A stretch of DNA of 32,804 nt, from the NCBI GenBank assembly GCA_013373625.1, contig JABXHM010000050.1:1-32804 (forward strand), written 5' to 3'. The notes beneath the pieces were generated by a model. It searched no databases. It was not told the DNA's origin and saw only the letters and a list, made by a program, of their open reading frames with translations. This DNA comes from Alteromonadaceae bacterium (lineage in GTDB: Bacteria; Pseudomonadota; Gammaproteobacteria; Enterobacterales; Alteromonadaceae). A program made the position numbers and the translations under genes. Below, piece after piece: positions 22,999 to 29,673 of the stretch; position 1 is the stretch's first letter, and every line of letters starts with the position of its first letter.

Positions 22999-23027
22999 TT
23001 CATGACGACTGTTTTACAATCCGTCAA
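22999..23027 (-). promoter_or_regulatory. Candidate late promoter
   Basis: TTGACG (23022-23027, minus strand) and CATGAA (22999-23004) are 17 bp apart. The -35 box is close to consensus, the -10 weaker. It points at the HNH, terminase and structural operon and is followed at once by a terminator, as in lambdoid late promoters controlled by antitermination. Confidence 0.45.
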
Positions 23028-23038
23028 CGCTAAAAAGT

Positions 23039-23842
23039 TCACTCACTTGAATTCACGTCCGCGTCAGGCCAGCACAGAGGCACAGAACCGCAGGAAACAA
23101 CGCCTTTCCGGATACCGGCCATACGCTCTAGCGCACATCGCAACTCACCCACCAGCACAGCAACGTTGCGCCCTTGCGACCAGCCGTAACGCTTTAGAAC
23201 CGCAGACGGCGCAAGGTCCGCCAGACAAACCAAGTTGATCAGATCCACAGCGCGAATGACGACGACAGGCGCGCGCCCGTCCGATCGCAGCGGACGCCGC
23301 CGCCCGATCGCCGGATCGAACACAAGTTCCGCCGCCATGTATCCGCCGCCAGCTTCGGCCACGTCCGGCGATACCATTTCCGCCGCGCGCCGCTTGCGCT
23401 TCATGGCGATGATAGGATCCGACCCGCGCCAGCCCGCGCGCTCTTGCATCCGGCGGATTTCGTACTTTGTATCCAAGCGCGCTTGCGTGAACCCGTCGCG
23501 ATCGCCGCCGCCGCCGCCGTCGATCATCGCTTCCAACGACGTACAACGGATCCCGCCCGCGTTGTATTGCTCGACCATCGCCGCATAACGCCGCGCAACC
23601 GCGACCAGATCCGGCCCGATCGCGCATTCCTTGCCCTTGTTGTTTGCCGCGTTCAACATCCGGTCGAACACGTCCGCCTTGCGGGTTTCGCGCCGACTGG
23701 TGACATAACCGCCAGCCCACGCCGGTTGAATCGTCATCCACTCATGCGGCACCGCCGCGTCGGCGACTTGATCCGCGACCGCCTCTTGATCAGCGATCGC
23801 CATTTCGCGACGACGCCGCGCCCGTTCAAGAATGTTCGTCAC
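23039..23842 (-). CDS. Unrecognised protein, possible late regulator
   Basis: 267 residues, ATGA-coupled to the gene upstream. The N-terminus is basic and helical (ILERARRRREMAIADQEAVADQVADA). The middle has DLVAVARRYAAMVEQYNAGGIRCTSLEAMIDGGGGGDRDGF. The C-terminal ~70 residues contain a helical region that could include a helix-turn-helix (LADLAPSAVLKRYGWSQGRNVAVLVGELRCALERM). Its place, last gene before the promoter-terminator pair of the late operon, is that of a Q-like antiterminator or late activator. No family motif proves this. Confidence 0.6.
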   Translation of the reverse strand: MTNILERARRRREMAIADQEAVADQVADAAVPHEWMTIQPAWAGGYVTSRRETRKADVFDRMLNAANNKGKECAIGPDLVAVARRYAAMVEQYNAGGIRCTSLEAMIDGGGGGDRDGFTQARLDTKYEIRRMQERAGWRGSDPIIAMKRKRRAAEMVSPDVAEAGGGYMAAELVFDPAIGRRRPLRSDGRAPVVVIRAVDLINLVCLADLAPSAVLKRYGWSQGRNVAVLVGELRCALERMAGIRKGVVSCGSVPLCWPDADVNSSE

Positions 23843-24498
23843 GATCGCACCCCATCCGCCAGCGCCAGCAGATCCGCCGCCGATCGTCCGGTTTCCTCTG
23901 CCAGCAGCGCGACCGCGCGATCAAACTGCGCATTTACGCCAGCAATCAAGCGCAAGTCCTCGCCATCCGCGCGCCCCTGTTCATCGCGTCCGCGCGCGCG
24001 GTCGACGTTATCGCGCAAGTCCTTGCCGCGCGCCCGCGCGACGTTTAGTCCGGCGTCATCGAGCGGACGGCCCGCCGCCTTCAACATCCGATAAAGCCCG
24101 ACCAGCCACCCGCCGCGCAGCGCGTCGACGCCATGCGCGCGGATCTGCCATCTTACTAAGCGACTATCGGACGGCGGCGGCGTCTCGATCCGCGCGGCCA
24201 TCTTGCAAACCAGCATGACGGACGGAAACCGATCGCCCTTTTTGCCGGTCCCGTTCCGCTCGACCACTTCGGCCAATACCGCCAGACCTTCGGCGGACAT
24301 ATAGGCCAAGCGCGCGCGCAGATCGTCGCAATACCCGTCGAACGCGTCCACCGTCATATTAGACGGCTTGACCATTCCGACGCGGCCCAACGGTTCAATA
24401 AGGCATTCACCAACCCGCTTTTTCCCTTCGGTTAAGTTCTGCTCTTTCACTGCAAATTCCCAACGTTTCCCAATGTCCGCCGGTCCCTGTTTTGCCAC
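23839..24498 (-). CDS. Unrecognised phage protein downstream of the phased-repeat region
   Basis: 219 residues from GTG 24498. The N-terminal half includes VGECLIEPLGRVGMVKPSNMTVDAFDGYCDDLRARLAYMSAEGLAVLAEVV, a helical arrangement. The middle has RWQIRAHGVDALRGGWLVGLYRMLKAAG. The C-terminus is a charged helix rich in Arg and Asp (ARARGKDLRDNVDRARGRDEQG). It has no membrane segments or catalytic motif. It is the first gene after the gene-free region 24499-24661 and is coupled to the possible late regulator, so both may be delayed-early genes. Confidence 0.6.
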   Translation of the reverse strand: MAKQGPADIGKRWEFAVKEQNLTEGKKRVGECLIEPLGRVGMVKPSNMTVDAFDGYCDDLRARLAYMSAEGLAVLAEVVERNGTGKKGDRFPSVMLVCKMAARIETPPPSDSRLVRWQIRAHGVDALRGGWLVGLYRMLKAAGRPLDDAGLNVARARGKDLRDNVDRARGRDEQGRADGEDLRLIAGVNAQFDRAVALLAEETGRSAADLLALADGVRS

Positions 24499-24661
24499 CC
24501 ATCAGCGCCAAGCGCCTGTTAAGGTGTTTTGTTTTTTTTTGTGTTATTTTGTGATGTTCTGTCCTGTAGGACTATTGCAGCGCAGCCGAAATAATTTCAC
24601 CGGCAACGCTGCAATCAACTGAAATCATTTCAGCAACATTTCAGACGGTTTCAGCACGGCG
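24499..24661. promoter_or_regulatory. AT-rich control region or origin with phased CTGAAA repeats
   Basis: The 163-nt gap holds a long T-rich tract (24526-24555), a 9-bp inverted repeat attgcagcg/cgctgcaat (24574-24582, 24607-24615), a palindrome CTGAAAT-c-ATTTCAG (24619-24633) and two more direct copies of TTTCAG. Copies start at 24628, 24639 and 24649, about one helical turn apart. Such phasing suggests cooperative binding of a protein on one face of the DNA. It may be the promoter and operator of the genes 24498-23039 or a replication origin beside the DUF1376-like gene. Confidence 0.55.
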
Positions 24662-25330
24662 TTAGCCATGCCCGCCCGCCGGTCGCATCGGCACAACGCC
24701 GCCCGCGACGCCATATCCGAAAAGATCCCGCATCGCTTGCCGCACGTTGTCCGGCGTCATGTATAGGTCCGACATTTCGAAATGGCGCAGCAACTCACCG
24801 ACGACGCGATCGTCGGCGACCATGTGTTCCGGCGCGCCAACTTCCAGCATCTTCTTTTTGAGGCGCGACCGACGGACGGCGGCTTGACCGTTCGCCCGCG
24901 ACGCGTCGCGCGTTTTCTTGCGCTTGAGCATGTCGAAACAAATTTCCTCAAGCACCGGATGACCTAGCCGCGTGATCGTCCGACCGTTTCGGCCATCCTC
25001 GACAGCCACCGGAACGAAACCGCGCAGCACATCCGCGCGCCGCTCTTGCCATTCCTCGACCGATCGGAACCGCGCCAACGATGCAAGTTGCAAGTCGTCA
25101 TCCGGCAACGTTCCCGCCGGATCTTGCCGCATCGCTTCGGCCCACAGAATGACCGCCGCCCCGATAACGTCGTGACGGCCCGCCATAGTCGCGCGCATGA
25201 CGAACGACGATCCAAGCAGCCTATGACCATAGAGCGGAAACCAATCGTGATTTGATAGCGTTTCACCGACCGCCAGCGGCCATAGATCCGGCCCCTGCGC
25301 ATAGTCTTCGGTTTCGAATACATCATCCAT
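24662..25330 (-). CDS. DUF1376-like protein, possible replication protein
   Basis: 222 residues from ATG 25330, which overlaps the preceding stop by 8 nt. It begins DLWPLAVGETLSNHDWFPLYGHRLLGSSFVMRATMAGRHDVIGAAVILWAEAMRQDPAGTLPDDDLQLASLARFRSVEEWQERRADVLRGFV. The order W-FP-Y, ILW, LPDDD, LA-LARF, W matches the DUF1376 pattern of phage replication-region proteins. A basic region follows (KRKKTRDASRANGQAAVRRSRLKKKML). It is the last gene of the early operon, directly before the repeat-containing region. Confidence 0.6.
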   Translation of the reverse strand: MDDVFETEDYAQGPDLWPLAVGETLSNHDWFPLYGHRLLGSSFVMRATMAGRHDVIGAAVILWAEAMRQDPAGTLPDDDLQLASLARFRSVEEWQERRADVLRGFVPVAVEDGRNGRTITRLGHPVLEEICFDMLKRKKTRDASRANGQAAVRRSRLKKKMLEVGAPEHMVADDRVVGELLRHFEMSDLYMTPDNVRQAMRDLFGYGVAGGVVPMRPAGGHG

Positions 25331-25925
25331 TCTGCACCGCCTGACGCTCAAGAACCGGCATACGGACGCGCAACAGTTGCACCCGCGCGCGAACCGCAGA
25401 CGGCGACTTGCCGAACCGTTCCGCCGCCCGCTCGACCGCGCGATGATAGCCGCGCGACGCGCGGATCGCGGCGTCATAGTCTTCGGCCTTGTTCACGTCC
25501 TCGATCGCCTGTTCGATCAATGCCGCGTGAGTGACCGGCACCGGCCCGCCAGCGTCGGCAATGCCCTTTTGATGTTCCTTCACCATCCGCCCGCGTTGCG
25601 CCAGCCCGCACGACGACACGCCAAAGCGCCGAATTGCTTCGGGCGATCGGTTGAAATGATCCGCGATCTGTTCAAGCGAATTCGTCGGATCCCGCCAGCG
25701 CGACACGAAATCCGGATTAACTTGGATCTGCGACGTTGTGCTAAGCCGCGCGATTTCCTCTTGCCGGTGCGTCACCACGCCCCACAGATCCGCGTCGATC
25801 GCGCGGACGACCAGCGCGCGCCACGGCACACCCGCCAGCTTTGCCCACATCCGCAATTCAAGATCCCGACCACGCCAAGCGGCGACAAAGCCCGCTTGTG
25901 TGTCGTCCAGCTTAATTCCTGCCAT
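25323..25925 (-). CDS. HTH-containing early protein
   Basis: 200 residues. It overlaps the zinc protein gene before it by 14 nt and the next gene by 8. SLEQIADHFNRSPEAIRRFGVSSCGL looks like a helix-turn-helix, and VERAAERFGKSPSAVRARVQLLRVRM like a second, so it may bind DNA with two HTH units. It is rich in Arg and Ala. It is probably an early regulator or part of the replication control set; no closer family is recognised. Confidence 0.6.
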   Translation of the reverse strand: MAGIKLDDTQAGFVAAWRGRDLELRMWAKLAGVPWRALVVRAIDADLWGVVTHRQEEIARLSTTSQIQVNPDFVSRWRDPTNSLEQIADHFNRSPEAIRRFGVSSCGLAQRGRMVKEHQKGIADAGGPVPVTHAALIEQAIEDVNKAEDYDAAIRASRGYHRAVERAAERFGKSPSAVRARVQLLRVRMPVLERQAVQNG

Positions 25926-26340
25926 TTTCGGCCCCCTGTTTTGTTTGATTGTCTTTTGCGCGGTCGGCTCGATCGACGATCCACGCCGATTGAACCGCCG
26001 TCACGAACCGGCGCGCGGATCTGGTGCGATCGGCGACCGGCCCGTCGCTTGCGTACTTGCCAAGCCGCCACGCCAGAAGCGCAGGAGCGGCCCGCAATCC
26101 CCATTTACGGAATTCAGTCAGTCCGGCGCGTTCACATGCCTTGCAGCAATACATTTGCCAGCTAACGGACGGATCAAAGCGGCGTCCGCATTGCGGCAGG
26201 AAACAGACGCCCGCTTGATGCAGCGGCGCGGCCTCCAATTCGGCGAACGCGTAATCGCGGAACGGCTCAAACCGTTCCGCATGACGTGCCACGCCGTTTC
26301 CGCGTATATCGCCGCGCGTATCCACGCCGCCCCGCGTCAT
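25912..26340 (-). CDS. Small zinc-binding protein
   Basis: 142 residues from ATG 26340, in an ATGA overlap with the preceding micro-ORF. Cys46, Cys51, Cys65/66 and Cys69 (VCFLPQCGRRFDP; YCCKACERAGL) form a C-x4-C...C-x2-C zinc knuckle similar to those in small phage proteins that bind nucleic acid. The remainder is basic. The ORF stays open for 67 codons upstream but these overlap two other genes and lack a ribosome site. Confidence 0.6.
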   Translation of the reverse strand: MTRGGVDTRGDIRGNGVARHAERFEPFRDYAFAELEAAPLHQAGVCFLPQCGRRFDPSVSWQMYCCKACERAGLTEFRKWGLRAAPALLAWRLGKYASDGPVADRTRSARRFVTAVQSAWIVDRADRAKDNQTKQGAENGRN

Positions 26341-26408
26341 ATCGCGGCCACCAGCGGCGCGAATTGCAGAACGCCGGAGACCGGCTTCTTGCTCGATCGC
26401 GTCACCAT
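26337..26408 (-). CDS. 23-residue micro-ORF in the early operon
   Basis: MVTRSSKKPVSGVLQFAPLVAAI starts in an ATGGTGA overlap with the membrane protein gene and ends in an ATGA overlap with the zinc protein gene. It therefore continues the unbroken chain of coupled genes; without it, there would be a 60-nt hole. It has a basic N-terminus and a hydrophobic C-terminus. Translation is inferred from the coupling only. Confidence 0.4.
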   Translation of the reverse strand: MVTRSSKKPVSGVLQFAPLVAAI

Positions 26409-26620
26409 CTGGCCCCCAATGCAACCGCGTTTGCGATCGCAAGAATTGAACACAGAGCCGCGATAATGACCGTACCGCCGACAAGTTGCTTTGTGATCGC
26501 AGTATTTCCGCGCGACCGCATCCGCGCCCAAACGCCAGCACAGAACGCGGCGACCAGCGCCCCGCCCGAATAGGACGCCACCAGCACCACCAGCACCGCC
26601 AGACCCGCCGCCCCGATCAT
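26402..26620 (-). CDS. Small two-span membrane protein
   Basis: 72 residues from ATG 26620, in an ATGA overlap with the gene upstream. Two hydrophobic segments, AAGLAVLVVLVASYSGGALVAAFCAGVW (about 4-31) and LVGGTVIIAALCSILAIANAVALG (about 46-69), flank a short basic loop (ARMRSRGN). The function is unknown; small membrane proteins of the early region can act in superinfection exclusion or membrane recruitment. Confidence 0.6.
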   Translation of the reverse strand: MIGAAGLAVLVVLVASYSGGALVAAFCAGVWARMRSRGNTAITKQLVGGTVIIAALCSILAIANAVALGARW

Positions 26621-27264
26621 ACCGGCACCACGTAAACAGAGCGGCCAAACCGCAACGCGCGATCGGCGACACCTTGAACGAACGCGCAGCGGTCCCAATC
26701 CGGACCCATCGGCACGATGACGTGTCCGCAAGTGTCGATAACGGATTCACACCACGCGGCGATCGCCGGAACTTGGACCGTCCGAATATCTAACGCCCAT
26801 AACATCGGAAGCGGGGAAACCGCCGTGACACCGGCCCGTGCCATTGCACCGCAAGCGCGCGCGCTTTCATCCATCGACCGCGCGCGTTGATCATAAAGCG
26901 GCGTCACTACCAGCGCGACGCGATCGCGCAGCAGATCCACCAGCGCCGCAAACGTCAAAACGTCTTCGACGTCCCGATCCGCCGCGTCCGTGACAACCGC
27001 CCGCATCCGCTCCGGATGTTTAGCCATAAGGTCACGCCATTTCGCGGCATCAGCCGGAACTAGCCTGCGCGCATTTCCCATAATTCCCCCCGATTGATCA
27101 GGCACATACTTGCCACCCCGCCAAAAAAACGCGCCGTCCGGCAGGATCCGGAACGGCGCGCAGTAACAGGGAGGCAGGGCGCGCAACCGGCGGAAACCGC
27201 GCGCCATGAAATCGGCCACAGGTCGCCCCGTGCCGCCGGTCAATTCTTTCCGCGCGCCAATCAC
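26617..27264 (-). CDS. DUF1937/deoxyribosyltransferase-like early protein
   Basis: 215 residues from GTG 27264, a GTGA overlap with the HTH gene. The C-terminal ~110 residues read VALVVTPLYDQRARSMDESARACGAMARAGVTAVSPLPM, then WCESVIDTCGHVIVPMGPDWDRCAFVQGVADRALRFGRSVYVV. This resembles the DUF1937/DUF4406 nucleoside-deoxyribosyltransferase-like fold, where such lines bind a nucleotide. The first 61 residues (up to DQSGGI) are not part of that fold, and an in-frame ATG at 27081 follows GGGGGG, so a shorter product may also be made. The substrate is unknown. Confidence 0.55.
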   Translation of the reverse strand: MIGARKELTGGTGRPVADFMARGFRRLRALPPCYCAPFRILPDGAFFWRGGKYVPDQSGGIMGNARRLVPADAAKWRDLMAKHPERMRAVVTDAADRDVEDVLTFAALVDLLRDRVALVVTPLYDQRARSMDESARACGAMARAGVTAVSPLPMLWALDIRTVQVPAIAAWCESVIDTCGHVIVPMGPDWDRCAFVQGVADRALRFGRSVYVVPV

Positions 27265-27587
27265 TTGCCGCGCCCGTTCTCGATAACTTCCGCAAATGCA
27301 GAACGCAGACGCGCGCGACGCTCTTTCAAGAACGCCGCTTCCTTGCGCGCCTTCACGATCGGCGTTTGCGTTTTGATGTAGTCGCGGACCCGTTGGCCGG
27401 TGCGCTCCGTCACCGTCTCGCCATTGCGCAGCCGATCGACCAGCCGCGAATTTCCGCAAGCTAACCGCCCGAAGTATGTTCGACCGCAGCCGGATAGCTT
27501 CAAATAGCCTTCTACCAGCTCCAACAAGTCGACCGGAACGGCGTCTAGGTCCGGCTTTGCTGTATTTTGTGCTTCTAAATCGTCCAT
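27261..27587 (-). CDS. HTH protein, first gene of the leftward early operon
   Basis: 108 residues. LVEGYLKLSGCGRTYFGRLACGNSRLVDRLRNGETVTERTGQRVRDYIKTQ has the shape of a helix-turn-helix (RTYFGRLACGNSRLVDRLRNG), and a charged helix follows (KARKEAAFLKERRARLRSAF). As the first gene transcribed away from the repressor, it occupies the position of Cro or a similar early regulator. Its promoter overlaps an operator of the second class (27600-27617). Confidence 0.7.
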   Translation of the reverse strand: MDDLEAQNTAKPDLDAVPVDLLELVEGYLKLSGCGRTYFGRLACGNSRLVDRLRNGETVTERTGQRVRDYIKTQTPIVKARKEAAFLKERRARLRSAFAEVIENGRGK

Positions 27588-27599
27588 AGCGATTAGGCG

Positions 27600-27617
27600 T
27601 ATACGCTACAGCGTACA
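27600..27617. promoter_or_regulatory. Class B operator at the early leftward promoter
   Basis: TATACGCTACAGCGTACA, consensus TATACGC-N4-GCGTACA. It lies just downstream of a TTGATT (-35 candidate, 27619-27624, minus strand), so binding would block the promoter of the 27587 gene. The same arms with the same 4-bp spacer recur at 29617-29634. Confidence 0.7.
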
Positions 27618-27633
27618 CAATCAAGCCACTAAA

Positions 27634-27655
27634 TACGTCCGCTATTCCGGACGTG
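27634..27655. promoter_or_regulatory. Class A operator upstream of the first XRE gene
   Basis: ACGTCCG and CGGACGT (27635-27641, 27648-27654) are perfect inverted arms around CTATTC. The 22-bp element matches the one at 28182-28203 at 16 of 22 positions, so both XRE genes carry the same kind of site. Confidence 0.7.
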
Positions 27656-27658
27656 TCA

Positions 27659-27680
27659 TTTTCGCGAACATTTGCGAAAA
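27659..27680. promoter_or_regulatory. Third inverted repeat in the switch region
   Basis: TTTTCGC (27659-27665) and GCGAAAA (27674-27680) are perfect 7-bp arms with an 8-nt spacer. They lie between the class A operator and the first XRE gene. No second copy was seen. It may be another regulator's site or part of the promoter. Confidence 0.4.
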
Positions 27681-27722
27681 ACGAAATGAACGCCAAAGCA
27701 GGCAAAACAAGGGGTAACGCGC

Positions 27723-28034
27723 ATGGAACGCGACGAACTCACCGAACAAATGGACGAAATTCGCGAACGCGTCCGCGCCGCGATCGACAGCCACGAACTA
27801 TCCGCGCGGCAGATCCTCATAAAAGCAGGGCTAGGCCCGTCATTCCTTGGCGGCTTCCTAATCGAAAAGAAGGATCCGCGCCTTTCGTCACTGGCGAAAC
27901 TGGCGGACGCGCTCGGCGTCAGCCTGATTTACCTAATCTACGGCGTGGAACTCTCGCAGGAATCGGAACGCGTTTTGCGCGAACTTGATAAAAACCCTGC
28001 CCGCCGCGACCACATTTTAGGGTTGTTGCAGTAG
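27723..28034 (+). CDS. XRE-family transcriptional regulator (small)
   Basis: 103 residues with AGGGGT as ribosome site. The HTH is at about residues 26-77 (SARQILIKAGLGPSFLGGFLIEKKDPRLSSLAKLADALGVSLIYLIYG), the XRE pattern with an amphipathic helix before it. The C-terminal ~25 residues (SQESERVLRELDKNPARRDHILGLLQ) probably dimerise. It has no cleavage or peptidase domain. It is divergent from the early leftward operon, the usual place of a prophage repressor. Confidence 0.85.
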   Translation: MERDELTEQMDEIRERVRAAIDSHELSARQILIKAGLGPSFLGGFLIEKKDPRLSSLAKLADALGVSLIYLIYGVELSQESERVLRELDKNPARRDHILGLLQ

Positions 28035-28216
28035 GATCCGCCGCCACCAACCGCAGCAAGTCGCAAGCCGCTTGCCGGTCGATCACAGCAGATAGTTTTA
28101 GAAATTCGCTTAGCCGCACGACGCCCCCACATGTCGTCAAGTCAGGTTATCCAGAATACCGCAAAACAACATACGCGCGAATATGTCCGTTATTTCGTAC
28201 ATATTGCGGTTTTTTT
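28035..28216 (+). other. Intergenic leader between the two XRE genes
   Basis: 182 nt without a supported gene. It ends in the class A operator (28182-28203) and a stretch gcggttttttt directly before the next start codon. No Shine-Dalgarno sequence is present before that codon. Short minus-strand reading frames here overlap the first repressor and lack ribosome sites. Confidence 0.5.
28182..28203. promoter_or_regulatory. Class A operator immediately before the second XRE gene
   Basis: ATATGT and ACATAT flank the element, and TCCGTTATTTCG is its core. It aligns with the site at 27634-27655 at 16 of 22 positions. Its right edge is 13 nt before the ATG of the second repressor, so the site must overlap the transcription start of that gene. 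Confidence 0.7.
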
Positions 28217-28918
28217 ATGAACACGTTCAGAACACGACTCGCCGCGCTGATTGCTGCGCACCCAACCTATAAAGGGAAATATGCCCAACTTTCGCGCGAA
28301 TGCGGCGTGTCCCGCAAATACATTGCGCACCTTTTGAACGATGACAAGTTAGACCATTCAACCAGCGGTCCTGGACTTTTTATCGCCGCGCGACTCGCTG
28401 AACGCCTCGGCGTATCCCTTGACGATCTGGCCGGATCCATCACACCGGCGACAAAAGCGGCCAATATTGCCGAACGCTTCGCCGCCGCGATCGCCGCGAT
28501 CGAGCGGCCCGCCGCCCCAACATCCAGCGCGATTTTGACGCGACACGCGCAGACCGGCGGCGAATTGTCCGGATTTGCGGACGTGATCGAATATTGCGAC
28601 GTGTATTCATGCACCGGCCCCACGCTCAAGCCCGTCGCCATCGGACGGCGCAGCCTATCCGCCGCAACACTCGGCACGACGGATCCGGACAACCTCGCCC
28701 GCGCGCTTGCCGCCGCGCCGGACGTCGCAACCCGCGCGCTTGCCGATCATCGCGCCGCGATCGCGCGCGGCGCATTGACCACGATCGAGCGGCTTGACGG
28801 CCAAATGACCGACCGGCCCCGCCGCTTGCGTATGGAGTATATTAGAACGATCGTCGCGGTTCGCGCGCCGTCCGGCGAACACTTCACGCTTCTACACGCC
28901 GACCCCATCAGCAACTAA
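28217..28918 (+). CDS. Prophage repressor-like XRE protein with C-terminal sensory domain
   Basis: 233 residues. The N-terminal HTH (about 4-70) reads FRTRLAALIAAHPTYKGKYAQLSRECGVSRKYIAHLLNDDKLDH, then LFIAARLAERLGVSLDDLAGS. The remaining ~150 residues form a second domain (VIEYCDVYSCTGPTLKPVAIGRRSLSA ... RRLRMEYIRTIVAVRAPSGEHFTLLHADP) with no Ser-Lys peptidase pair visible, so RecA-driven self-cleavage is not evident. No ribosome site precedes ATG 28217; translation may be leaderless, as for lambda cI. It converges with the GNAT-like gene and overlaps its end by 27 nt. Confidence 0.8.
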   Translation: MNTFRTRLAALIAAHPTYKGKYAQLSRECGVSRKYIAHLLNDDKLDHSTSGPGLFIAARLAERLGVSLDDLAGSITPATKAANIAERFAAAIAAIERPAAPTSSAILTRHAQTGGELSGFADVIEYCDVYSCTGPTLKPVAIGRRSLSAATLGTTDPDNLARALAAAPDVATRALADHRAAIARGALTTIERLDGQMTDRPRRLRMEYIRTIVAVRAPSGEHFTLLHADPISN

Positions 28919-29590
28919 CAGCGCCCGCACCATAGCCGCCCGATCGGCGGCGCGCGTATAGGCCAGCCATTCGGCGGACGATCGCGGCGACGGCGGATCC
29001 GCCGCCCAAACCATCGGCGACGGCAAAACCGACAAAAAGCCAACCGACAACGCCAGCCCGCGCCGGACCTTACGCCCGTCCATAAAGCAATAAACCAGAT
29101 CCGGCGACCATTCGGCCCCAATCGTCAAATGCGCAATCGCGGAAAAGGCCCGCAGCGCCGACGCTTTGCCGCGCGCCCGATCGGCGACGAACACGTCGCC
29201 AAAATAGGCCACAGTCCGCGCGCCGTCGAACACCGCCGCCGCTTCCGGCGACACGCGGTCGACAACCGATCGCGCGCCGTCGACATACGCGCGCGCCAGA
29301 AGGCGCGGCCAATAGGCGGACGGCCCCGCAGCGCCCATGACTTCGCGCCGCGCCAGCCCAAACGCCACCGGCGCGCCGGTCGACGCGTCACGCGCCAGCA
29401 ATGCCGCCGCGTTGTCCGACCACAGATCAGAACGGCGCGGATCCGAAAGCGGCGTCAGATAGTTTTTGCCCAGATCCGCGACCAGATCCGGCACAGTTGC
29501 CAGATCCGAAACCCGCTCGACCTGCCAACCAGCCGCGCCGCAAATTGCCGCCGCCTCACTGGCAAGCGCCGCAGACGTTAAAAAATCCAT
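28892..29590 (-). CDS. GNAT-like acetyltransferase of unknown role
   Basis: 232 residues. The middle to C-terminal part fits GNAT: VAYFGDVFVADRARGKASALRAFSAIAHLTIGA gives the strand, the pyrophosphate-binding turn (RARGKAS) and the following helix, then DLVYCFMDGRKVRRGLALSVGF for the next strand and helix. The first ~110 residues are less clear. It stands alone, leftward, between the two rightward units. Its promoter overlaps a class B operator (29617-29634), so it belongs to the switch circuit. It may be a lysogeny accessory gene; substrate unknown. Confidence 0.55.
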   Translation of the reverse strand: MDFLTSAALASEAAAICGAAGWQVERVSDLATVPDLVADLGKNYLTPLSDPRRSDLWSDNAAALLARDASTGAPVAFGLARREVMGAAGPSAYWPRLLARAYVDGARSVVDRVSPEAAAVFDGARTVAYFGDVFVADRARGKASALRAFSAIAHLTIGAEWSPDLVYCFMDGRKVRRGLALSVGFLSVLPSPMVWAADPPSPRSSAEWLAYTRAADRAAMVRALLVADGVGV

Positions 29591-29616
29591 TACATTTCCC
29601 CAATGTCGTTAGCGAA

Positions 29617-29634
29617 TATACGCCGTGGCGTACA
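29617..29634. promoter_or_regulatory. Class B operator at the GNAT-like gene
   Basis: TATACGCCGTGGCGTACA, identical arms and spacing to 27600-27617. TATATT (29615-29620 read on the minus strand), a good -10 box for the GNAT-like gene, overlaps its edge. A TTGACC -35 candidate for the rightward operon begins at 29641. Confidence 0.7.
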
Positions 29635-29673
29635 AATTTATTGACCGCAGTCCGCTAGTCGTGCTTTTTGGCG

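Noticed and set aside
24451..24480. ATTGGGAAAC-like motif resembling the integrase arm sites
   Set aside because: It lies inside the coding start of the 23839-24498 gene, far from either end, and is explained by the codons.
27919..28140. 73-codon minus-strand frame between the repressors
   Set aside because: It overlaps the first XRE gene, lacks a ribosome site and has no recognisable domain. A regulatory antisense RNA cannot be excluded, but nothing supports it.
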